Assembly (NCBI GenBank): GCA_037833965.1
Contig: AP031357.1
Span: 23,952,001 to 24,016,000 of the forward strand
DNA length: 64,000 nucleotides
Reading direction: 5' to 3'
From: Marchantia polymorpha subsp. ruderalis
Taxonomy: Eukaryota > Streptophyta > Marchantiopsida > Marchantiales > Marchantiaceae
Below the pieces are notes generated by a model. It saw nothing but the letters and a program-made list of their open reading frames with translations. It did not search any database and was not told the origin of the DNA. Shown in pieces: positions 38,243-51,840 of the stretch. Numbering within the stretch: the first letter of the stretch is position 1; each line of letters begins with the position of its first letter. A program made the translations under genes and the position numbers.

Positions 38243-39395
38243 CAGAGTTAAACCTCCCGATAGTGTCACCTCTTATGAGTGATATACTCCCATTAGTGAC
38301 ATGAAAGTGTGGAACCATTAGTATCTAACGTTTAAATCTGTTCAATAAGAACCGTACGTCACTATCGGCAATAGTGACATGAGAAGATTCAATAGTGACA
38401 TGGTGGAGCTTTAATGACTATAATAATTATCGAAAGTATCCGTTCATAACTTCCGGATTTAGAATTTCTTTTTTCTATGCTACCAGTGAGGTTGAATCAT
38501 GATTGTAACTATATTATGAGAAGATTGAATGCGTCAGATGTTAATTGCTCTGGTTACCATCTGCTACTTTTTCTTGACAGACATCAATTATGTCTAACAA
38601 GACAGTTCCCAGAAATACGTGGATGTTTTGATTTTATGCTCGGAGCATAAGTTAAGGAAGTTTGCTTTGAATTTTGCAATGAAACATATCTTACCAAAAT
38701 TGATATCATTTTGCACATCATTTGTACAAAGGTTGTTCCAGGGTGGCGTTAGTGCTTAGTGTGATCCAAACCCTTTGCATTGAGATATTCTGAGTCATAT
38801 AAGGTACAAATTGAAAAAATACAATTTCGACTAGAATTTTGGGCTTTTCAACCAGTTCAAATTTATGAATCATATAAGGAAAAAATAGAAAAATAGAAAA
38901 ATTCAATTTTGACAATTGATATTCATGTTGATTATAACCACCATTCATTGTAATCTAGAGAGTTTTGCAAAATTGTGCAAAATTAACCAAGCCAAATAGT
39001 TACTAATATATCTCAAATGAGAAAAATTGCTTCTCGATTTAGCCATGTAATTCTTTGAGTAGTAAAAATCTTCTATATGTAGTAGAGTACAAAAATCTTA
39101 AAAATCTTATATAGTAGAAATTTTTGATATACATGCAAGTACAAAAATCTTATGTATCGGAAATCTTCTCATCATAAACATCAAATAACTGTAATTACAC
39201 TGATCATTGTTGATGTGAATTCAAATTCAAACCGCCAAATGATACTCTAAATATTTAACGGATCCGCTAAACATGCAATAAGAATGTCTCCACATTATAC
39301 ACTAAATATTATCCAACCTGATGTGAGGGACAACTACCAATAGTGACATACATTGGTTCTATAGTTTTATGTCACTATTGGGAGGTTTAACTCTA
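38243..39395. mobile_element. TA-flanked TIR element, 1,153 bp, non-autonomous
   Basis: TA at 38241-38242 and 39396-39397. The left end CAGAGTTAAACCTCCCGATA pairs with the right end (TATTGGGAGGTTTAACTCTA) with two mismatches over the first 20 bases. Subterminal copies of AATAGTGACAT or close variants occur near 38292, 38370, 38390 and 39340, with an inverted one near 39369. These look like transposase-binding repeats of a Tc1/mariner/Tigger group. No transposase is present. An imperfect internal duplication around ATCATATAAGG lies at 38788-38920. Confidence 0.85.
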
Positions 39396-39671
39396 TAGTA
39401 GTATTGTGTAGTTTGAGATTATAGTTTGTATGTTAGATGGATCAATGGATATATGCAGGCATGCTCATATTAGACAGTCGGTTGATTTATCTAAAGTAAT
39501 TTGATTCATGCGCGTAAGGATTGATTACTTTAGACGAGGCACAAACTAATGCTTTGTTTAGCAAAAATAAAACACAAGAGATATACTCTGTATGGACTCA
39601 AAGTCCTCAAGGATCTGATAACCTAGTGGAACAAGATGAAATTAATTAGTTTTTTTGGCGCTGATTATCTT

Positions 39672-39744
39672 AATTTCCGCTAAATAAATTAATAGCGCTA
39701 ATAATGTGAGATCAATAGCGCTATTAATTTATTTAGCGGAAATT
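39672..39744. repeat. Perfect 29-bp inverted repeat with 15-nt loop
   Basis: Arms 39672-39700 and 39716-39744 are exact reverse complements (AATTTCCGCTAAATAAATTA at the left end). The flanks also show partial symmetry (GGCGCTGATT... and ...GATCGCC), so it may be the relic of a larger palindromic element. Confidence 0.93.
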
Positions 39745-40740
39745 TAGACAGCGAAGATTCAGATCGCCTAGGTATATGTAATCTAATATACAGTACTATA
39801 CACAATAAACTGAAATGTGGGAGAGTATACATCACACGATACCTCGTAAACATATGCATATTCGTAGGTTAATACAACTCAAACCTAAATGAATAGAACA
39901 GTTCACATATGTGCACTCTATTGTTAACAACAATGACGTTTTTTCAAGAAATGTATGATCATGTCATGTAAGATTGTGTCACCGTAGGTCCCGATACAAC
40001 GCCTTTGCCATTACGTCATTGTGTCCCATAACCCTAGTCTTTTGCATAATAAGAGTTATCAAACATATCTTGCTATATTAAACATCATATGGTAATTATA
40101 TTCTAGCCTAAGGTTGGATGAACATTCATATGAATACACGTCGCATTTCAATGACACCACAATCGAAATGAAAGTGTGGGTGATGAAGATCGATGTGCCG
40201 CATAGAAACGAAACTAGTAGTCGTGGAGAAAACAACTTCTTCGAGTTGGAAATCCTGGGAGGATGGGAACCCCTGATTTCAGTTTTCCATATATTCCAGT
40301 GCAGTGTATGACCATGACAAGCGTTGGGTTCACTTTATTCTACTCTCATTCCCTTTCAGCTCCCTTTTCCATTTATGGCTTCTTAGCCTTGGGGCCGCAT
40401 CGCCCTACGAACCACACAAAGCAGGGACAAGAGCTCGGTCCGTACCCATGGGGTACGATCTGATTTGACATCGGGAGCCGGAAACCGTTGGATAGACGAT
40501 CGACGACCAACCGAAGACGCGATTTGCACACTCAGCAATTTCCCCTGCTGCTCGACTCCAACTGCGTTCAAACTGCTCTTCCGTCGTTAAGCCAGTTCTT
40601 AAATATGCGGAGATTTGGGCCGAGCGTGGAGGTCTTATGAAGCCTCGACCAGCCCGTTCTGGTGTGCTCCGGTCTCTCCCGCCTTCCTGCACCCCTCTCA
40701 CAGGATCGTTGTTGATGTTGTCTGGTGCGTTGCATGATTT

Positions 40741-41224
40741 TGCGGCTCCGCGGCGGAATTCAGCGTCATGTGGAGTTGCGCGGACGGTAGATTGTGTGGA
40801 GATTATTTCGTTTTTCGGGAGGTTTTTTCTCGCCTCGTAGACAATCAGTAGCGAGAGCCAGAGGTTCGAGGAGGTATTTCGAAACCTTGCCTGGCTCGCG
40901 ATACGGTTCTTGCCCCGCCTTCGTCGTCACGGCGTTCGCCGCGTTTCCCCCAGGAATGCTGTGGTCCCTTGTGGGTTCCGCGGCGGAATTGGGCCGAATA
41001 TCTGGTGAAATTTCGAGTTGCAGACTATAGAGTTTTTGTACATATCGTTAATCTCTTCTGGAGGGTTTTTGGTGTCATCGAACCGATCAGTGGCACCGAG
41101 CGTAGCTGTCATCTGTTTCGATCCCTTTCGTCCACGTGGAGGTTCAAAGACATCGGGAACTGCTGTGATTGTTGCCAGTGATATCATCAGCAAGCGCGCG
41201 GCCCATGCATTTTGCTAGTTAGCT
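40741..41224 (+). promoter_or_regulatory. ATE1 leader region with a diverged direct duplication
   Basis: Blocks CCGCGGCGGAATT (40748, 40978), GAGTTGC...GGAG and GGAGG.TTTTT...TCAGT recur in the same order about 230 bp apart, just upstream of the ATE1 start codon. The DNA from about 40.38 kb is GC-richer than the AT-rich island to the left. No TATA box is obvious. Confidence 0.5.
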
Positions 41225-44200
41225 ATGACTAGCGTCACGGATCCAAAGCAGGGACAAGGGGAACTAAGTTCTACCTCAACTACAACAACTGCCAGCAGTA
41301 GTAGCGGAGGAGGGGGCAATTCGAGACGGAGGGCACGAGATCGACGAATGATGAGTTTGGTGGAGGATTTGGGTGTATATGACAGTTCGTGTGGATACTG
41401 CAAAGCCACAAATCGGAGTTCCAGATCACAGGGTAGGAGTGTGGGATCACGTAAGGCTTTTAGGAGGTCACGTAAGCTAAAAAGCTGAGACTCTTTGAAT
41501 TCCCAGCAGTTTGTAGCAGTGTGCAGTTTATGACCAACTGGCATTTAAGCATGCGGCAGATTGTGTTCGTAAATGAGGATGGCCATAGGACTTCTTCTGC
41601 CTGACTGGATACTTGTTTCTTGTGCAGGTTTGTGGGCTCACGAATTAGCCGTGCAGGACTATCAAGGTACTATGCATTGTGTAATGAGGCTCTATTGTTT
41701 GTTTGTAATTCTCTCAACTCTTTGCCACGCATGTAAGATTGTTTGTTGCTCTGCAATGCTTTTGTCCGGCATGTTCACAATGTTCCAGGAGATGACAGTG
41801 TGGACTAGCTTTGACACACTGAATATTATATCTTGTATACCTGTCGTATCTGAGTGATGGGTTTGTGGATCCGTTTTGGAAAGATAAATTCTCTACTTTT
41901 TAGAGTCCCAACGTGTTCTCTACTCTGCTCTTTCGGTTCGTTCGCATGGTGTTTGCGTCAAATAACGCGTGACAGGGAGGCACCGATATCATTTGTCCTC
42001 ACTGGAGCCTTAATCTTGATCGAGACCAAATAGGTTACACGACCAACAAGTGTATCAGGCTCTCCGCATTTCAAAAACATCACCGGCTGTTTGCTTCTCA
42101 TTTCTTCGGGGTTCTAAACCGTTACAGTAATTTTAGTTGAACATTCTGTTACGCTGTATATTACTCCCTCGCTTGTTCTTTCGTCGGGTGACGTCAGTTT
42201 AAGAAGAAAACTCCTGACAAACTGACATCCCCCAGGTCGTAGTTGAAGGAGAACTTCGGAAGGTAGAATCTTTGTTGCACTTGAGGATTTTCGCTGCAGA
42301 ATTCAATTGTTCTTTTTCTCCTGGAACGAACAACTTATGGTTGAACAAACATTTTTCAGTGTGCTCATTTTTATCAGTACGGGGGTGTTGTCTCGTAGCA
42401 AATGCGTCACTAATTACGGAAAATAACGCCCGGGTGACTCATGGAAGTTTGTTGCATCATTGAACCAAGAATTATCTTACCGGGCAGCTTGTTTAATTAG
42501 TTTCTCAGTGCTATGAATCTCACAGTACGTTTGAGTTGTCCCGTTTGAACGCTTTAATCAGTTCACTTCTTGGAACGAGTGATTAGGTCCCGTACGTGAC
42601 GGGGATACAGGGTGGTCATGACTTCTCGTGTTCAAAGTCTAAAAGTATATTGTTGTCAAGAGTTGTGAAGGAGCCTCTCCTTGGCGAAAGTTTTGGGTGC
42701 GAAATGACGTTGGTTTTTTTCGTTCCAGTCGTCGACTCCTAGCCATAATTTTTTTTGGATATACGTGGGTGCCGCCGTTTGGCTTTCGGTCATGAGGAAA
42801 AGATAGGACAGATTTGGACCAGTCAAGCAGTGTTTGATTGTCTTAACACTCCTGTTGCATTGCAATCTCGTGTTTACGATAGCCTGATATTTGATGCCCA
42901 TGCTGTCTAACAGATTTACTGGATCGAGGATGGCGCCGATCGGGAATGTTCCTCTACAAACCCTGCATGAAAGAAACATGCTGTCCACCCTATACCATCA
43001 GGCTGAAAGTAGATGCATTTGTTGCTACGAAAGACCAGATACGCGTGAGGCGGCGGCTTCAGAGGTTTGTCACTTCCGTAATAGGGGAAGTTTAGTATTG
43101 CTTGATAGAAGCTTCGCCGATGGCATTCATTCCTCATTTGTGCTAAACAAGGTCTCTTGCGAAGTTTTCACCTAATCTACACACTAGATTAAGGCTTTTG
43201 CCGTGCCTTATGATTAGGCTTTATGTTGTGAAGGTACTTAGATGGAACTTATAGCGGCCCTCAGACTGTTGGAGAGCTTCACGAAGAGAAGAACGACGTT
43301 GTCGAAAGAGAAACAGGAGTACCTAGTGACTCAATCATGGCTTCCAGTTCAGACAGGAAAACTTCGAACGTGGAACAAGGTGCTGCAGGAGGACATGGAT
43401 TGAGTCGTAGTGATGTCGTTGAGGCAGATCTTAGCGATGAGGAGAAACTGATTGAAAGCGTTAAATTCGCAATCAAAACATCTATTACGAAGTGTGTTGA
43501 AAAGGGTGTGCTTCCACAATCGCTGGAAGTTCCAGAGGTCGTTGTAAAGCCTATTTCACAAAAAGTCAAAGATAAGCTGAAGGTCGAAAGCAGAGCGGAT
43601 TTCACAAGCAACGTTGCTTTCCCCCTTGCAGCGACTGTGAAACGGTTGAAGAAGATTGAGATTCAGGATGCCGGAAAGTCGAACTTGCAGCAGGGAAGTA
43701 TACTTGTTCTGACACCTCAAGAAATAGCTGAAAATCTTGTCATCGTCTTGTCAGAGTTATTCCTTCCAGGCGTGGCAATCGTGACCGCAAGTAATGGTTA
43801 TTTAAACTTTTTATTATCAGACGTGAAAATGTCGAGTCCGAAGTATCTGGTAGGAGAGAAGCAAGTTAATCAGTCAGTCCATGTCACTACTAGCGAGCAA
43901 CTCTTAGAATTAATGAAACCTGCAGCCCCGGGGTTTACTCGTAAGCTGGAGATACGAATGGCGAGGTCGTCATTCGACGCTGAGGAGTTTGCTCTTTACA
44001 AAAAATATCAAATAGCAGTGCACAATGACCGTCCAGAGGGTGTGAGAGAGAGTCATTACAAACAGTTTCTGGTAGATACTCCTCTAGTGTTTATACCACC
44101 AGCAAATAATGGAACCACTCCATCCTGCGGTTACGGCTCGTTTCATCAGCAGTATCGTGTAGACGGGAAGCTGGTTGCTGTTGGTGTGATAGATATTCTG

Positions 44201-45266
44201 CCTCACTGTCTCTCAAGCAAGTATCTCTTCTGGGATCCAGACTTCGCATTTTTGTCTCTTGGAAAGTACTCCGCTCTGCAAGAGATCGAATGGGTACAGA
44301 AGGAGCAAAGACTATGTCCAACGTTTCAATACTATTACCTTGGATTCTATATTCATTCTTGTCCCAAGATGCGCTACAAGGCTGCCTACTACCCATCGGA
44401 GCTTCTCTGTCCGGAGCGGTACAGGTGTGTCAGCTCTAGCTTCACATTCTGGAGAGACTTTGCAATGCTCCTCTTCAACATTTTTCCTTGATTTTCTTGG
44501 CCATGCAGTGGATAGATCAAGCAGAATGCAGTAAGCGAGTGTGTTGAAGCGTAGGCTAAGACCGCAGTCTATGTTTTCCCGCAGGTGGGTGTCGTACGAG
44601 GTGGCTCGACCCCTATTGGACAAGCAGTCCTACGTTTGTTTGTCAGACTTTGGAACCAGCACTAGTGCTTCAGAAGGTTCTAGTATTCCAGGTAAGACCA
44701 GAGGGGATGCAGAAGCAGCTGCAAGGGATGACATTACTGGACGTCAAGGCAATTCTGGGGAAGTTTACGAGGCCAGTGATGAGCCTGTTAATTGGGAAGA
44801 AAGGAGGCACGTCGCTGCGGATGATGGTGCACAATCCGCTCTGGACAGACTTGGACTGGTGGGCGATATATCCGTCTTCCTTGCAGGAAGCGTTATACCA
44901 TTTAAGGTACCTTTTTTTCAACTTACCATACAAGTGAACTCAACAAAGAATGGAATTATATGTCGTTGATAATGAAATTCGTTGATCGGTACACAAAACT
45001 GAAGATATGCGATGTTCAAGTTCAATATAGCAGCAAAAGGAGATGTAACCTTTTATTTTAGTTCGTGAGTTTTTCAGTTGTTTTGTCGTCGTCTATCGGT
45101 GAGAGTATTGATTTTGTTGGTCTTCTGGCAGCAACTGCGTGCGAGCACGACGATGCCAAGACAGCATCTGGATAAAATAGCTACGAGTTTACGCATTTAT
45201 CTGCACAATGTCGGACCAAGAGTAGCAACTCGTATGGCTTACGCTGTGTATGAGGGCCAGGACTAG
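41225..45266 (+). CDS. ATE1: Arginyl-tRNA--protein transferase (N-end rule R-transferase)
   Basis: Adds Arg from Arg-tRNA to N-terminal Asp, Glu or oxidised Cys, marking proteins for the N-degron pathway; cytosol and nucleus. Six coding exons with GT-AG borders and matching phases: 41225-41432, 41628-41666, 42914-43064, 43234-44424, 44585-44906, 45132-45266; 2,046 nt, 681 residues. The N-terminal domain has CGYC (C56, C59) and TCCPPYTIR (C105, C106), the four cysteines used for the metal or Fe-S site. RRGW-like LLDRGWRRSG and RLQRYLDGTYSGPQ follow. The C-terminal transferase domain lies in exons 4-5: SFDAEEFALYKKYQIAVHND, YGSFHQQYRVDGKLVAVGVI, DILPHCLSSKYLFWDPDF, QYYYLGFYIHSCPKMRYK and WVSYEVARPLLDKQSYVCLSD. 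The last exons give a Ser/Gly/Glu-rich spacer and HLDKIATSLRIYLHNVGPRV, like the plant ATE end. The first 40 residues are low complexity (Ser/Thr/Gly), and Met42 or Met43 is an alternative start. Confidence 0.95.
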
Positions 45267-48200
45267 TTTGGTCATTTCATTACACGTAATAATGCACTTG
45301 AATGTCCTAGCGCCGCGTCCATTTTCCCACATTGGGAAAGCAGATGAGTATTGTATAAGTAAGCCTTTTGGTCACAAGCATTTGCTATCTTTCTACCTCC
45401 GACCATCTTGGTTTTCCGTTTTACCCTCGGGGACGAAAACCTTGTTCGCAAAAGAGTTATGCTGGCTGCTCCGCAACCCGAGATCTACCCTTTATGTTGC
45501 TTATGGTGAGAGGTGGGAGCATGTTCTCTCTTTGATATGCTATTTACGGGTCCATTTAGCCGAAATTTGTACATTTTGTATCGAAATCCAAGTTTCACTT
45601 CGATTTTTTCAACTTTACACCACGATTCTTATGTAAGGAAATGACCTCGGATTAGTAGGTATTGTCCATTTGGGTGCACTGGTAATTTTCAAAAATTGCA
45701 ATGTACATGCTGCTTCTCCCGCATTGGCGATTTGCCTTCGAAAGTGGCACTAGTTTTCCACTATTTCCAAATTGCTTGATATTTTGTTTGAATTACAAAC
45801 ATATGTGAACATGATTCCCTCCCCCCCTCCTCCCCAAAAGTGACCTATATATGTGCTTCTTCACCGCCATAAGTATATGTGAAATGTGCATGACATTCCA
45901 CCCATGGTTTTTCTCGATGATTCCTCCTCTTGGGCAAGAGACAATTCGAGTGTTTTGGGATTTATCGTCACTTCGTCAGCATAATTTGCAGCATTCGATG
46001 TTAATGCGACTATTGAAAATATGGCAGTTGTTTTCACTTTACAAAATTCCGATCTTCTTTCGTTACTTCTTATCTGAGAAGGCAGTGGAGTATCTAGCAA
46101 GATGTACTTGTTATAAAGATTCGACTCTCTTTGTAACAATCACATGTCCTAAAGGGATTTTGACCACTTCCTTAACAGCAAAGTTTCCATCTCTATTAGT
46201 TAACAGGGCGGAAACCGATATATTCGACAGCCGAAAAATGCCTCATTTCGCACGGCTGCATCGCACACACCGTCACGGGAAGTGTTTCACAGGCTGTTGC
46301 GGGGCCTGCTTATGAGTAGTTTGGTCCAAATCCCAACATCCCTTCAATGAACAGACAAATATATATAGCCTTGCACATTTACGGCGTGGCCTGGAGACAG
46401 CAAGCAATTATCTCACTCCCGTTAGAACAAAGAACAGGCTCGTCTTGGGTATAGGACTCAGGCACCGTGATCGGCAATGAGCTGCCTTGGTCGTCAATAT
46501 TTACAATTCAGAGACGCTTACACACTAATCACAGGCTAACTCCTTGAGTGCTTGAAAATCCGACATGGCGTGAAAGGTGCCAGTAAAGTGAGCGACCTGC
46601 GAACTTCGCACTGCCCAAGTGAGGAGATAGAGACGGCGGAACAAAGACAGGAAAGAAATGCGAAGAGGCGAGACGGTGGCATCGGCCTCTCTAAAGGAAG
46701 CACCAGTTGAAGGTGAAGCAACACCACACCCTCACCGGATTCAAAATGCAAAAACGGATCCAATTGCAAAAGCGGGAGCGTTCTCTAACCCAGGCAGCAA
46801 CATGTGGTCCTGGCTGACTGGGATCAATGCCTTCGCAGCAACCTTTGAAGAACTTTCATCAAAGCCCTCGACTCAGTTCCATAGAATCCTATCCAATCCA
46901 GTTCGAATCGTTAAGGCCTGACAAAGAATGCTCTGGCGAACTCGAATCGCCTCGGAAGTGGCGGCACACAACCGGACGGCGTAGGGAATATAAACATGTA
47001 CAGTGCAGGTGATACTACCTGACTTTGAATTCCATCGCCCCTAGTCCCCCAGCGTGCAATGGTTCACACGTGGGCCTTTCCGCCTTCCTTCCAACACCAA
47101 TTTCTCGAACAAAGGCTTGACTCAAAAACAAAATCGGAACAAAATTCCAGGGTGTAAGAGGACAGAGCTCTGAGCAGAGAAAGCGAACAACAAAGGTCAG
47201 ACTCATCGAATAACCACCCTCCATGACCAATTTGGGCACACACTGAATGTAGAACATCTCCTCAGGACACTATGGGGACGTACTTCATGCGTCCTTTGAA
47301 CCCAGAATTTCATGCCGGATTCACAGGCGGTCAGCAAGAATCGACTGAGCATCTTTCGATCGATACGGAGAGTGCAATTCACCTCAACGAAATAGAAAGG
47401 TCAGCGGAGTAAAAGAAAGACTGGGAACTGCTACACTCCAGACGGTAAAGGAAGTCAAGCTCGCAGATTTTGCACTGGAATGGCTGCTGATGACCCCAGG
47501 GATGAGGAGTCTGAGTTCGACACGTAAGCTGCTCGCTTCTAAAAATTACTGCCCTCAGTGTTACACCTAAATCTAAAAGGTGACCAATCGGCATCTCCAG
47601 AGAGAGCTACGTGAGGCTTCAGAAAGCCATGCGTGTCGGTGCCGAAGACAGCAACAAATCTCGTGACAAAACACGAGGCTAAACTCCAAGCATGGAGAAA
47701 AAGGACTGCTATACAACAAGACTCGGTCCACTCGTGCGCCCCCCAATGTCACATGCTAAGGTTAAGCGGCGGTGCGAAAACGTTGTCATCCCTGGGCGGA
47801 TTGGAAGTTGACCACGTTGAGGTTGGTTTCTTTGCAAACGTGTGCACATCCGAACGAGATGAACTGACGGTCACTTACCTCCTTCCCACCGTAACCCCCA
47901 CCCCACCAGAAAAAAAAAAAGCCAAAAGAAACGACCCTCCCACTCTGAAAAGCACAGTCTGCATCCCTCCCTCCATGGTATACAGAATCAACGCCGTCCC
48001 GCCTTCCCTCCTTGCACAAACAGGAACCAAGCGGAAGAACTCGAACGGGAAGAAAAAATGAGCTTCAAAACGGGACACAAAGCGACGATTCAGCACGCCT
48101 CGTGCGACGCTATGGCGAAATCGAGAGCGAGAGCGCGAGAGGACCGGACACCGCAAGGAGGTCGAAAAATGAATCGAACGAGAGTTTCGGCACACCTGAG

Positions 48201-51200
48201 AAAAGAAATCCATTAAGGATCTGTGCAAAATAAGCTTGCGCGCGGTGAAGGGCCACACTTTCAAGAACGAGAGCAAGACAGGGAGAGAGAGAGAGAATGC
48301 GAGGGAGGGAGCGGGGTGCGGAAACGGAACCGTTGCTCAGCTCCAAAGCGTGAACTTTACGACACGCGAGCGAGCAAAACGAAGCGCGCTCCGGCCACCG
48401 GCGGCGAAGAGGTTTCGTTTCAAAGTGGCCGACGAGAGGGCGTGGAGTAGCAGTACCAGTGGCAGTGGCGGCAGGAAGGAGCAATAAAGAAAACAGAACC
48501 TTCAGCCAAGTGGATAAAAGATCCTCGCCCGCCTCGAAAGAGCGAAGTCGAGGAAAGTGTACTCGTCCCCGCGGCGCGTGAGTCCTACCGCGGCTGCGGA
48601 ACCCCCTGGCCATGACCAGGACACAGCGTGGCAGCCCTACTTGCGTAGCGGTAGATTTGGGAATCAGGCCCTCCGAGGGACAGTGTAAAACGTGCCGGAT
48701 CAGGGTGCTCGCTATTTCTCCTCTGGTCACACGGAGTCACGGAGCTGACCCTCAACTTTGGGCATTGACTTCTTTTCGTACATGCGGCGAGTGACTTCGC
48801 ATGAGACTGTCCGTCCTTGACTCTGAGTACAGTAGTGGAGGGACTCAAGGGCTTCACCGTCCCTCCGAAGGGACAGTGATGGTGCTCTATAGGGCACGCG
48901 AAGGAACAAGGAGATGAGGGGCATGATGGTCCGGGGAAGCGTCTCTTAATTAATTCTCTCTCTCTCTCTCCCCAAAATCAAATGGCAGATCTTCCAGTAT
49001 TCAGTCACACTGGGTTTTATGACCAACTGTCACCAAATTATCATATGTGGAGAAATGTACAGCTCAAGGAAAACTCCTCGTATGTTTCCAAAGAAAAACA
49101 ATATTGTTTTAGCCAACCTTCCGAGTAGCTTGCAAGCCATATGAAGAAAGGGATGCAACCTCAAGGGTAACTCGTAGTAAGTCCTGCACATAATACTAAG
49201 AAGGTTTGAGCCAATTTTGGACTCAGCGTTTGAAACTGAATATTCTTGCCAAGTTATGGTTCACCTTTCGAAAGGATCCACACATAATCACCATGGCTTT
49301 GACACCATGATAAGTACACAACCTTACTAAAACACTCGAATGAACAAGAACACACATTCCTCATCATCCACAAGAAGGTCAGGAAGCATTAAACTCTATT
49401 GGGACTTGAACTGTGCACTTGGAGTTCAACCCCACCAATGGGATCATTTCTTCCTCATTACTGTATTGAGTTCCGTGTAAGCTCATTATCTTACGCCAAT
49501 ATGTTGGGAGAAGGTGCAGTGTCACATAAAGCTATTGATTATCATGTGAGTAATTTTCTTATTTTATTTCTACTTATATGAAGTATGAAACCTATTCAAT
49601 GAACAATATGTATAACATAATTTTTGTAAAAATTATAATGTTATATTTAGATTTTGAACAAAAATGTGAATTAATTTATTTAAGTTTTATTTAAATTTTT
49701 AATATATATTAAATCCACAAATTTAATATTATTTAAAATAAATAAATAAATAAATAAGAATAAAATTTTTAGTTTAATTTCTTCTTGCATTTAACTTGCT
49801 ACTCAGGTAGATGATATCTTCTCATACATCATTTTTTTTTAAATTTGTGCAAAAATCTGCAATTTAGCTTTGGTTCTAGAAAAGGATAATGAAATCTATG
49901 ATTTTTTAACGTTATATTGAGATGTTAAGCACAAATTTACACTCACAATTCACCAAATCAACATGAGTTTCCAACACAAAACCTCAGCCGACATTGGACA
50001 TACGTAATTCACCATTATCGGCTACATTCACCGAAACACCTTAGGCTTTAGGGGAATAAAATCCTCAAAAATGTCATTGAAAACTTTTGTGATATTTTTA
50101 ATTTAGTGGCAGAGTAATCAAGATAAATGATTAGAATTATCATAATTTTATTAAACTCAAGACTTTAAAACAGTAAGACAGTCACTAGTCAAATCTGGAT
50201 TCACTAGAAAGTTTTGATTTGTAATAGGTTGGGATTGTGTTTAGAATAATATTTAAAAAAAAATATTTGCAGAATTCATAACATCTAAATTTGAAATAAA
50301 ACAGTAAATTCGAATCTGATAACAATAGTATTGAAAGCTGACAATCACAAAATCTAAATAAGATTTAAAGGAGCTTTGTAATCAAACAATTATAGCTGTT
50401 TCAATAAAATAAATTCTTATTTATCTCTTCACACATGCGAAGAGAAATTATCTTCAGTAAAGATTATTTTAATATGCATTAAAAATTATCTCCTTTTTTT
50501 TTCTTTGTTATTTCGCCCCATTTTTGTTAGACAGTCTCTGGCCTTTTGTAATTTGGAAATTTTGTATCATTTTTGACACATCACAAAAGATTTTTTGATA
50601 TTTTATATGGCTGGCAATTTAGAAATTATTTCTTTTAAAAATTAAATTATTTTCCCCAATTTTGAAAAAATAATATTTCCTGATAATGATTTACTTTAAA
50701 TTAATAATTATAACACGTCCAAATTTTTTTGAATGAGACTAGTGTGAAATGTTAGTTCACATAAATAATCATCTCCATGATAGATGAGTTGATGTCAATT
50801 GAAGAAATTGATGTATCATTGAAACTGAATATATAATCAATAAACATAATTAGAATTTGTCACCAATATCTAATTCACTCAGATTACAATTTTATATTTC
50901 AACACATTACTCTTCAGGATAGAAAATTTGGACATCCAAAACTTTGTCAAAAGTCAAATATGCATGTATGATAGAAATAAGTATAAATGCTTCTTATATG
51001 AATGATGAATGAAACGTATGTTCACAAATTACTTTCAGAAATAAGATGTGATCTAATCTGGATTAGTTTCTGTTAAACACTAAGACTCATTGTTACATGC
51101 TTTGTGATTTAAGATGATACTGCTGTATATCGTTTTGCCATTGCATCTCATTCTGTTTCACCCAACACAAATGAACAGAAGTAGTATAAGCACTATAGAG

Positions 51201-51790
51201 ATTCGACTCTTGATTTAGTAGCCTACATTTTTCATACTTAGTGGTGAAATTTGGAACTTTGACCGGTTTACAGAATGAAACCTTGGAACTTTTTTGGTTT
51301 CAAGGATCGAAATTATTCAAAGTAAGTTGTGATATTAAGAATTAAAAAATTGAATATCAAGCATTCCGAATCATCTTCTGGTGAGTTGACTTCGGTACTT
51401 GTTCATTAATCCAGAAGCCGTTTTTTCTCAGAGAAAGTCTCCTCGTTAAGTGAAAAGACAGCCAGACTTTTTGTGGTTACGAAGCCTCAATAACATTTTT
51501 CACCGAAGAGAAGAATAGAGGTCGAACCAAAGAGGAAACTGGACACTGTTTTATCCCAACGAGACTTGGAACCGTACTTTGGCGCCATGTAATGATACAC
51601 AATAAAGTCATGCAGTCTAACTCCGAAACACTCGAAACCTTTGGATTATTCCAAAGGTTGACTCGACTGAAACCTGTTAATTGCGAGATATTTGTCGTCC
51701 CTAAGGTTGTTTACATCCACATTTGATTGAGGAACAGTGCGAGAAAATCTGCTTGTACGTTATCTTGTTTCGTTGCAGTGTCTTCTGTTT
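45267..51790. other. Long stretch without a recognised gene
   Basis: 45267-46300 is ATE1 3' flank. 46.5-48.9 kb is GC-richer with a GA-rich run near 48277-48310 and many overlapping open frames (up to 206 codons, 48110-48730 minus). These are Arg/Ser/Leu-rich, unrelated to any family I know, and resemble promoter-like DNA read by chance. A (CT)n run lies at 48955-48970. 49.6-51.4 kb is very AT-rich with (AAAT)n at about 49735-49758. Confidence 0.4.
49285..49570 (-). mobile_element. Possible Ty1/copia LTR edge with primer-binding site
   Basis: On the minus strand 49308-49291 reads ATGGTGTCAAAGCCATGG. Copia elements primed by initiator tRNA-Met usually show TGGTATCAGAGCCATGG right after a CA-ending LTR, and here the preceding bases are TTATCA. 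If so, the LTR lies at higher coordinates. No second LTR or gag was recognised. Confidence 0.25.
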
Positions 51791-51840
51791 GACCGAGGTT
51801 GCTTCCGATTAGGATAAAGCTGGAACTGCGGGATGTTCAT

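Noticed and set aside
44650-44937. Alternative frame across ATE1 exon 5
   Set aside because: The other frame continues WVSYEVARPLLDKQSYVCLSD and keeps splice phase on both sides, so this one is a shadow.
48110-48730. 206-codon minus-strand frame
   Set aside because: Low-complexity Arg/Ser/Leu translation in GC-rich DNA, no motif, no splice context or homologous neighbour.
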